Shown: positions 7,474 to 14,189 of the stretch, piece by piece | Layout of the letters: every line of letters starts with the position of its first letter | Position numbering within the stretch: the stretch's first letter is position 1 | DNA from: G965222535 sp965222535 | Lineage (GTDB): Bacteria; Pseudomonadota; Gammaproteobacteria; HK1 | Direction of reading: 5' to 3' | Assembly (NCBI GenBank): GCA_965222535.1 | Contig: OZ244957.1 | Location: 2,480,001-2,544,000 of the forward strand | Length of the DNA stretch: 64,000 nt | Translations under genes and position numbers: made by a program | The notes under the pieces: model-generated | What the model was told of the DNA's origin: nothing | What the model saw: the letters and a program-made list of their open reading frames with translations, nothing else | Databases searched by the model: none

Positions 7474-9539
7474 ATCTCACCTGTGAATGCAAGAAATGAT
7501 TCATATAGCTCAGGCTTTGAATCATTGTTATGGATGGTGGTTTTTGCCAACGAAGCTAATCTGTTGATGCTCTCTTCATCCTCGTAATCATCGGCAATCT
7601 CGAATCCATTGAGTTGACAGTTTTCGCGTGCTACATAGCGATCTGCTCGCAAGTGTTTATCCGCTGCCAGATGGATATGAAACGCTTTCTCAGCCCAAAC
7701 CTCATATAAAAACGCATGGTCTTCAGGGTATCTTAAACCATCAACGACGATCCTAGTTTTACCCGATACGCGTTGCGCCAAGCTGTTCTGAAGCCATCTT
7801 TGACCGTCCCGTCGGTGATGGATCTCAAGGCCGAATCTATGCAATTGAGCGCGATCGACCGCTCTGCCCAAGCGTTCCAGTTCTGCCGCAAGCACCTCGC
7901 TGAACCGAACATAGCTAAACCCTCTGGTTTCAAGCCAACGCCCCACCGTGGTTTTACCTGATGCCAACCGCCCGCTCAGACCGATAACCATCTCTACATT
8001 GCCCCAATCACCATTGGGTTCAGTCGTCGGAACAATCAGGTAATCTTCATCAACGCTGCCTAATGGTTCCCATAATCCTGCTACCAAGAACTGCCCTACC
8101 AGTGCTGATGTAATCGCGTCCAGTTCATCATGCGAGAGTGGGTTGTTCGGGAGCTTGAAGCCATAGCGATCCAAGCCTCGGGCTAGGTGACCGATGCTGG
8201 TACCCTTTCTCGGGATACCCAATATATCTTGTGCAGCCCCTGGGTAGCTTTCGATTACAGCTACACCCTGTTGCCTGAATAGCTTGGCGAGTCGGCTGCC
8301 GCGCTCGGTCAGTTTCTGCATACTGGGGATCAATGCCGGATAAACGTTGATCCCCCTTCTTTTCAACATCCTTTCGGCGTGTCGGGTGATGCCGAATGTA
8401 TACCTTCCCGGATCATCGTCAAATTCAGTTTCTCGACCCTTGGGCAAGGAAAGTGGTGAGTCAATCGAAACTACTACCGGGGCACAGGATAATGTTCGCT
8501 TTATGATCTCGTTGTCCGTAGACAACAGTTGCGTGGATACGGTGCTACCACGCACGTATGCCCAGCCCGACTTGCGTGATTCACTTCCAGTTAAATCTAT
8601 CCCTACAATAGGCAGGTCGTACACGGCCGGGGTGCGGATGGCGAGTTGATCGAGGTTGATCTTTGGTCCGACGATACCGATATATGGCTTAATCTTGACA
8701 CTTGTTTGCGGCACTGTCGTAACTACAGTACCCCTTCTTGGCTCTGATGTCTTGAGCTGGGTGCGCGGGAAAGCGGGCGCTGGCATGTTTTCCGGTAGCA
8801 TAACCAGCCTCGGAAGCACATATTCAAAAATCGCTTTCATCCCCTCAATGTCAGCATGATTATATAGAACCAGCTTCCGCAGAGCGGTTAAATCCCCTTC
8901 TTTATAGTCAAACCACAGTTCAACAGCCTCGGCACCAGATACCGATCTTATAGCGCTATTCCGGTTTACCCCAATCTGGTTCTCGATCTTCTTCTGACCC
9001 CCTTTTAAACCTGCCCTACGTGCGGTATACACCAGATCGATATGCGGTGAGGGAGAAAAATCAATGGCATAGTGTTTGGATAGAAACGGCAGATCGAAGC
9101 GCGCACCATTAAAAGTCACGAGCATAGGGCGGGTATTAATCACCTCTTGTAGCGGATCTATATTATCCGGCTTCACTAACCCAAAGTATTCACTACCGTA
9201 TGACCAACCAACCAATGTTACCGTATCATAGTATTGGCTTAGCCCGGTGGTTTCAATATCGAGGAACAAACAATGCTTGGGAAAAGACGCAGCAACCACC
9301 ACCCAATATTGAGGGGGGAGGTGACTGGTGAAAAATGTGATGTCGCTTTTTTTATAGGCAACCTCTGAGGCTACAATGGCGTTACGAATTTTCGACTCTC
9401 TTCTCCCGAATAGTTCCAGTTGTTCTGGAAGATATGCCGTAAGTTGAGACCAGTCATCAACCCCCAAACGCCAGAGCTCTCGTTCTTTCTTTGCACTCAC
9501 ACCTGGCAAGTGAAGATATATCGATCGCAGGTGTTTCAT
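7470..9539 (-). CDS. YprB-like exonuclease + DUF429 + P-loop dNMP kinase-like fusion
   Basis: 689 residues from ATG 9539, three domains. Residues 1-60 look like a helix-hairpin-helix segment (LPGVSAKKERELWRLGV). Residues 90-245 form an RNase H-like 3'-5' exonuclease of the YprB type, with LFLDIETTG (Asp94, Glu96), TFNGARFDLPFL (Asp149) and YNHAD (Asp230). Residues 311-500 match DUF429, another RNase H-like fold (VGIDLTGSE, VVSIDSPLSLP, ESYPGA, HDELDAITSAL). Residues 517-689 form a small P-loop kinase (GLSGRLASGKTT) of the dephospho-CoA/dNMP kinase class. First gene of the operon leading to the PurZ-like gene. An R1 element begins 2 bp before the ATG, so the native ribosome site and promoter have been displaced. 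An in-frame ATG inside R1 (9683) could add 48 residues. Confidence 0.8.
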   Translation of the reverse strand: MKHLRSIYLHLPGVSAKKERELWRLGVDDWSQLTAYLPEQLELFGRRESKIRNAIVASEVAYKKSDITFFTSHLPPQYWVVVAASFPKHCLFLDIETTGLSQYYDTVTLVGWSYGSEYFGLVKPDNIDPLQEVINTRPMLVTFNGARFDLPFLSKHYAIDFSPSPHIDLVYTARRAGLKGGQKKIENQIGVNRNSAIRSVSGAEAVELWFDYKEGDLTALRKLVLYNHADIEGMKAIFEYVLPRLVMLPENMPAPAFPRTQLKTSEPRRGTVVTTVPQTSVKIKPYIGIVGPKINLDQLAIRTPAVYDLPIVGIDLTGSESRKSGWAYVRGSTVSTQLLSTDNEIIKRTLSCAPVVVSIDSPLSLPKGRETEFDDDPGRYTFGITRHAERMLKRRGINVYPALIPSMQKLTERGSRLAKLFRQQGVAVIESYPGAAQDILGIPRKGTSIGHLARGLDRYGFKLPNNPLSHDELDAITSALVGQFLVAGLWEPLGSVDEDYLIVPTTEPNGDWGNVEMVIGLSGRLASGKTTVGRWLETRGFSYVRFSEVLAAELERLGRAVDRAQLHRFGLEIHHRRDGQRWLQNSLAQRVSGKTRIVVDGLRYPEDHAFLYEVWAEKAFHIHLAADKHLRADRYVARENCQLNGFEIADDYEDEESINRLASLAKTTIHNNDSKPELYESFLAFTGEI

Positions 9540-9540
9540 T

Positions 9541-9684
9541 GATGATCTCGCAAAAAATCCAACTGATCTTGTTCTGGCTATTATTTGCGCCGACAATGAA
9601 TTTGTAGAGTGTTGATATTCATAGGATATTATCTTTCGTGCCGTAACACAAAGACAGACGTGGAGGGCTTCTTGCGAGATCATC
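9541..9684. repeat. R1 repeat, copy b, with 7-bp target duplication
   Basis: 144 bp from GATGATCTCGCAA to TTGCGAGATCATC, so good terminal inverted repeats. TTTCATT directly flanks both ends (9534-9540 and 9685-9691), an exact 7-bp target duplication. The insertion hit the start codon of the tri-domain gene; the duplicated AATGAAA re-creates ATG AAA on the gene side. Confidence 0.88.
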
Positions 9685-9767
9685 TTTCATTAATTGTTTA
9701 ACCCAATCCGTAACTACCTACCCTCAAGAGACAGGCAGTGAGAAGCCTAAGAGCAGGTTTCGGCACG

Positions 9768-9829
9768 GGTTACGTTACAGGTGATCGTATCCCCATCCCC
9801 CCTCTTGTTGATGGTTTTTCGAGGTCACC
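9768..9829. repeat. R2 half-copy
   Basis: GGGTTACGTTACAGGTGATCG, CCCCATCCCC and GATGGTTTTTCGAGGTCACC: the right half of R2. The same half occurs in opposite orientation at 4682-4749. The rest of 9685-9951 has no gene that I can see. Confidence 0.65.
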
Positions 9830-9951
9830 ATAAGGAACCGCAATGAGCCACCTGCCGTATGGCGCTGGCTGTCAGGCAGCAGCAAACAGGGCGCGGCTTT
9901 GATCTCCTGCGGTGCTCTTGCGGATCCGCAGCGGGAGAGCCGCCCGTACTC

Positions 9952-12108
9952 TCATGTCACCCGCCCCGAAAGCTGCGAAATATCGGCAATCTCCGAGAAT
10001 AAACGCTGGATGTGGCTGATCAGCGCGATGCGGTTGGCACGAATACGGGCGTCTTCATCGATGACTTTTACGTTGTCAAAGAAGGTGTCGACACTTTCGC
10101 GCAAGGTGGCGAGCTGAAGCAAAGCGCCTTGGTAGTCACCGCCGCTAAGCAATGCTTTTGTATTTGCGGTGATGCGGTTGAGGTGATCGTGCAACTGGCT
10201 CTCGGCGGTGCTTTTGAATAGCGCTGGGTTGGTCGTCATTGCTGCGTCAGGCGGCGCTGGTGGTTGTTGGCGCAGAATGTTGATGATGCGCTTGTTCGCT
10301 GCCACTAAGGGCTTGGCGGCAGGTAATTGGCAAAAATTCTCGATCGCTCGCAGGCGATGGATAAAGTCATTCGGGCAGCGGGCATTTTTGGCGGCATACG
10401 CCGCTGCGAATATCTCTGCTGGGATGTGCATCTGATCGATAACATAGGCGCGTAAGCGCTCGGTCATAAAATCCATCAGCAGCGTCTGCTGCTTGGCAGC
10501 GCTCTGTTCGTCGCTGGCAACTTTCGCGATCGCCGCTTCAAGCAGGATTAGCAGATCCAGATCGCAGTCGGCTTCAATGAGAATGCGCAGTACACCGATG
10601 GCAGCGCGCCGCAGGGCGAAGGGGTCCTTGGTAGCGTGCGGAGCCAAGCCGATACTGAAAATACCGGCCAACGTATCCAGTTTATCCGCCAGCGCCAGCG
10701 CCTGACCGAGTACGCTGGTTGGGATTTTATCGCCCGCAAAGCGTGGTCGATAAGTCTCGGCGATAGCGCTGGCGACGGTGTCGTGTTCGCCGCTCAAGCG
10801 TGCGTATTCGCCACCGATGATGCCTTGCAGTTCAGGAAATTCGCCCACCGTGCGCGTCGCTAGGTCGCATTTGCACAGCAAGCCGGCACGCTCGGCAAGT
10901 GCCACGGTGTTGGCATCGGCATGCATTTGGCACGCAATCGTAGCGGCGAGTGCGCTGATGCGTCTGGCTTTATCGCCGACGCTCCCGAGTTGTTGTTGAA
11001 AGACGATGCGATCGAGCATGGGCAGATAGTGCGCCAACGGCTTTGCGGTGTCGCTGCGATAAAAAAACGCCGCGTCCTCAAGGCGCGGGCGCACCACGCG
11101 CTCGTTGCCGTGGCGTACGGCCAGCGGATCGCGGCTTTCGATGTTGCTGATCGCAATGAAGTGTGGCAGCAGTTCGCCGCCGGCGGTTTCCAGCGGAAAA
11201 TAACGCTGATGGGTGATCAGTGTGGTGGCGATGACGGCCTTTGGTAGTTTAAGAAAGCGGCGCTCGAAATCGCCTGTGACAGCCACTGGCCATTCGCATA
11301 AAGCGGCGTTGTCGGCTATCAGTTGCGCTGCAAGAGGGGGCTTTGCGCCGAGCACCAGCGCTGCTTGCCGCACCTGTTCGCGGATGCGCTGCCGGCGCGC
11401 ATCTGGTGCCGCGATCACATACGCCGCCGCGAGCCGCGCCGGGTATTCTGATGGATGCCCGAGGATTATTGCGGCGGGAGCGTGAAAGCGGTGCCCAAAG
11501 GTTGTGGCACCGCTGCGAACGCCTAGGACAGTGGTCTCAATCGGTTCGTCGCCAAACAGCAGTACGACCCAATGCACGGGACGCGCAAACTCAAACGTCG
11601 ATCGTCCCCAGCGCATCCGTTTGTAGCCGCAAAGCTTACCCAAGGCTTGGTTTATCAGGCGTGGCAGCAGCGTTTGCGTGCGCTCTCCAGGCTGCAGATG
11701 GCGATAACACAGGCGTGCATCGGCTCCATCCCCGCGGCGTTCAAGCTGCTCTGAGGCAACCCCGAGGGACTCAGCAAAACGCCGCCCGGCGGTGGTCAAC
11801 TCGCCGTGCGCGTCAACGGCTACCCGCAGCGTTGGCCCGCGGCGCTCGTAATGCTGATCGGGTTGCGCTAGTGGAACCGCCAACAGGCGCAGCGCGATGC
11901 GCCGCGGGGTGGCATAGACGTAACGCCCGCCCGTTGCTGGGATGCGCGCTTGTTGTAACGCCGCCTCAACAGCGTTGGCCAGGTCCTCCGCCAGCGCCTC
12001 AAGATGACTCGCCGGGAGCTCCTCAGCGCCGATCTCGAGCAACAGCTCTTGGTGAGAGTCGGCAGCGCGATCGTGGATGAGCGCGGAATTGGCGACCGTG
12101 GCAGGCAT
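9952..12108 (-). CDS. glyS: Glycyl-tRNA synthetase beta subunit
   Basis: 718 residues (E. coli GlyS is 689). The N-terminus LLLEIGAEELPASHLEAL matches the family start (LVEIGTEELPP). Further typical blocks are KRMRWG..FARPVHWVV, ITHQRYFPLE, NIESRDPLAVRHGNERVVRPRLEDAAFFY and DPFALRRAAIGVLRI, with a DALR-like C-terminus. It works with GlyQ as an alpha2beta2 enzyme charging tRNA-Gly in the cytosol. In most gammaproteobacteria glyQ and glyS nearly touch; here an R2 repeat occupies the 177-bp gap between them. About 20 residues precede the conserved start, so a slightly later start is possible. Confidence 0.96.
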   Translation of the reverse strand: MPATVANSALIHDRAADSHQELLLEIGAEELPASHLEALAEDLANAVEAALQQARIPATGGRYVYATPRRIALRLLAVPLAQPDQHYERRGPTLRVAVDAHGELTTAGRRFAESLGVASEQLERRGDGADARLCYRHLQPGERTQTLLPRLINQALGKLCGYKRMRWGRSTFEFARPVHWVVLLFGDEPIETTVLGVRSGATTFGHRFHAPAAIILGHPSEYPARLAAAYVIAAPDARRQRIREQVRQAALVLGAKPPLAAQLIADNAALCEWPVAVTGDFERRFLKLPKAVIATTLITHQRYFPLETAGGELLPHFIAISNIESRDPLAVRHGNERVVRPRLEDAAFFYRSDTAKPLAHYLPMLDRIVFQQQLGSVGDKARRISALAATIACQMHADANTVALAERAGLLCKCDLATRTVGEFPELQGIIGGEYARLSGEHDTVASAIAETYRPRFAGDKIPTSVLGQALALADKLDTLAGIFSIGLAPHATKDPFALRRAAIGVLRILIEADCDLDLLILLEAAIAKVASDEQSAAKQQTLLMDFMTERLRAYVIDQMHIPAEIFAAAYAAKNARCPNDFIHRLRAIENFCQLPAAKPLVAANKRIINILRQQPPAPPDAAMTTNPALFKSTAESQLHDHLNRITANTKALLSGGDYQGALLQLATLRESVDTFFDNVKVIDEDARIRANRIALISHIQRLFSEIADISQLSGRVT

Positions 12109-12175
12109 GTTGTGGTGAGCGCCCCGAGGGGTGTGTTCAGCGAAGGAAGGGCGGCGACAGACTTAACATACCAAA

Positions 12176-12275
12176 GGGAGCCTCGAAAAATGGCAACGGG
12201 ATGGGGGTTTCGGGGAATGGATATGATTACTTGTAGCGTAAGCTATTGAAACCCTTCTTCTAATAGATAAGCCCC
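12176..12275. repeat. R2 copy between glyQ and glyS
   Basis: GGGAGCCTCGAAAAATGG..CGGGATGGGGGTTTCGGGG..GATTACTTGTAGCGTAAGCTATTGA..CCCTTC..TAATAGATAAGCCCC is the R2 inverse strand without its hairpin arm. It splits the glyQ-glyS pair. It could be transcribed in the glyQS mRNA and fold there. Confidence 0.8.
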
Positions 12276-12285
12276 AAAGATGCAA

Positions 12286-13188
12286 TCAGGCCGCTTGCCC
12301 AAGAGGAAAGCCAAGGCGCTTGCGTGACTCATAATAGGCTCTGGCGGTGGCACGTGCGAGGGTGCGCACGCGCAAGATATAGCGTTGGCGTTCAGTCGCT
12401 GAGATGGCGTTGCGCGCATCCAGCAGATTGAAGGTATGCGATGCCTTGAGGACTTGCTCGTAGGCCGGTAGCGGCAGATCAACGGCAACCAACGCATTGC
12501 ATTCACGCTCACAGCCCTCAAACTGAAGCTGCAACAACGCAACATCGGCGTATTCGAAATTGTAAGCCGACATCTCGGCCTCGTTCTGGTGGTGTAATTG
12601 ACCGTACAGGAGCGCTTTGCCGGATCTCTTGCTCCAGATCAAATCGTAAACGTTATCAACGTCTTGCAGGTACATCGCGATACGCTCTAGGCCATACGTG
12701 ATCTCGCCGCTGACGGGGCGGCATTCAAGCCCGCCGACTTGCTGAAAGTAGGTGAACTGCGACACCTCCATGCCGTTTAGCCACACTTCCCAGCCAAGTC
12801 CCCAGGCCCCCAGAGTCGGCGATTCCCAGTTATCTTCAACAAAGCGTATATCGTGCACCAGAGCATCGATCCCAAGCGCTTCCAAGGACTCCAGATAGAG
12901 CGCTTGGATATTCATCGGCGAGGGCTTGAGCAGCACTTGGTACTGGTAGTAATGTTGCAGGCGATTGGGGTTTTCGCCGTAGCGACCATCGCCCGGGCGG
13001 CGTGACGGTTGCACATACGCTACAGCCCAAGGTTCAGGCCCGATCGCACGCAGGTAGGTTGCCGGGTGGTTAGTGCCAGCACCGACCTCCATATCAAATG
13101 GCGGTACGCGCAAGCAACCCTGCGCCGACCAGAAATCATCCAGCAAGCGGATCAACCCTTGGAAACTGATTGTGCCGGCGTTGCTCAT
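12286..13188 (-). CDS. glyQ: Glycyl-tRNA synthetase alpha subunit
   Basis: 300 residues, close to the 303 of E. coli GlyQ. Highly conserved blocks include [70 protein letters not shown]-type [30 protein letters not shown] and [13 protein letters not shown]. It holds the aminoacylation active site and binds glycine and ATP. Upstream of glyS on the same strand, with the R2 repeat between them. Confidence 0.97.
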   Translation of the reverse strand: MSNAGTISFQGLIRLLDDFWSAQGCLRVPPFDMEVGAGTNHPATYLRAIGPEPWAVAYVQPSRRPGDGRYGENPNRLQHYYQYQVLLKPSPMNIQALYLESLEALGIDALVHDIRFVEDNWESPTLGAWGLGWEVWLNGMEVSQFTYFQQVGGLECRPVSGEITYGLERIAMYLQDVDNVYDLIWSKRSGKALLYGQLHHQNEAEMSAYNFEYADVALLQLQFEGCERECNALVAVDLPLPAYEQVLKASHTFNLLDARNAISATERQRYILRVRTLARATARAYYESRKRLGFPLGQAA

Positions 13189-13394
13189 GCGAGCTCATGC
13201 GAACTCATGCGGATGGATGACGGTGGTTCAACAAAGCGAGAAGCAATGCTGTAACGCAAGGCGAGCGGTTGTCGGGCCACGCAGCGCGCAGGTTTATGAA
13301 TGGGTACGGGTACCCGGGTTGGGTGCAGATTCAAGTGCCAGCTTTGGTACAGACCCTGGTCTATGTGCTGACTCGGGTATGGGTTTTGGGACAC

Positions 13395-14168
13395 TTAAAA
13401 TCGATCTTTGAGGTGCCGGATGTAAGCGAACACATCCACCGCAGCAGAGCCGTGCATCCCCACCGCCGCCGCTAAAGCCGCGGTATCGGCACGCAAAAAC
13501 GGGTTGGTGCGCTTTTCAATGCCTAAGGCAGTGGGGATTGTCGGCTGCGCACGTGCGCGCAGCGCATCAATCTGATGGCAGCGGGCGATCAGCTCGGCAT
13601 TATCAGGCTCTACCGCCAGAGCAAAGCGGGCGTTAGCCTGGGTGTACTCGTGAGCGCAATAGATCTGCGTTGTGTCAGGCCAGTTGCGGATGGTGCGTAA
13701 TGAAGCCCACATCTGCTGCGGGGTGCCCTCGAACAAACGCCCGCAACCGAGTGCAAACAGCGTATCGCCGACGAACGCCGCCTTGTCGCTTGGGAAATGA
13801 TAGACGATGTGACCACGAGTATGACCTGGGGTGGCGTGAATGTGGGCGACATGCCCGCCAAAATCGAAGTGCTCGCCATCGGCAAGCGCGATGTCAATGC
13901 CCGGGATGCGGTGAGCATCCGCCTGCGGGCCGACGATCGTACAGCCATGCCGCTGCTTCAACTGTTGATTGCCGCCGACGTGATCGCCGTGGTGATGGGT
14001 GTTGAGGATATGCGTTAGGCACCAGCCATGGCGCTTCAATGCGGCTTCAATCGGGCCCACCTCGGGTGTATCAACCACTGCGGTGAGCTCAGCGGCGGCA
14101 GCATGCAGCAGGAACCCGTAGTTGTCCTGTAAGCACGGGAAGGTTTCGATTTGCAGCGGTTCAGTCAT
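13395..14168 (-). CDS. gloB: Hydroxyacylglutathione hydrolase (glyoxalase II)
   Basis: About 257 residues of the metallo-beta-lactamase fold. THHHGDH binds the two metals, and HATPGHTRGH, FVGDTLFALGCGRLFEGTP and YCAHEYTQAN follow in order. The C-terminal segment GIEKRTNPFLRA is the glutathione-binding region typical of GloB. It hydrolyses S-D-lactoylglutathione to D-lactate and glutathione, finishing methylglyoxal detoxification. MTEPLQIETFPCLQDNY at 14168 fits the family start; ATG 14183, five codons upstream, is possible and would leave only 6 bp to the preceding TPR gene. Neither has a clear ribosome site. Confidence 0.93.
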   Translation of the reverse strand: MTEPLQIETFPCLQDNYGFLLHAAAAELTAVVDTPEVGPIEAALKRHGWCLTHILNTHHHGDHVGGNQQLKQRHGCTIVGPQADAHRIPGIDIALADGEHFDFGGHVAHIHATPGHTRGHIVYHFPSDKAAFVGDTLFALGCGRLFEGTPQQMWASLRTIRNWPDTTQIYCAHEYTQANARFALAVEPDNAELIARCHQIDALRARAQPTIPTALGIEKRTNPFLRADTAALAAAVGMHGSAAVDVFAYIRHLKDRF

Positions 14169-14189
14169 TTTGGAGTGACCCATGGGAGC

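Noticed and set aside
11343..12080. 245-residue plus-strand frame inside glyS
   Set aside because: Arg/Ala/Gln-rich antisense shadow of a GC-rich, well-supported gene.
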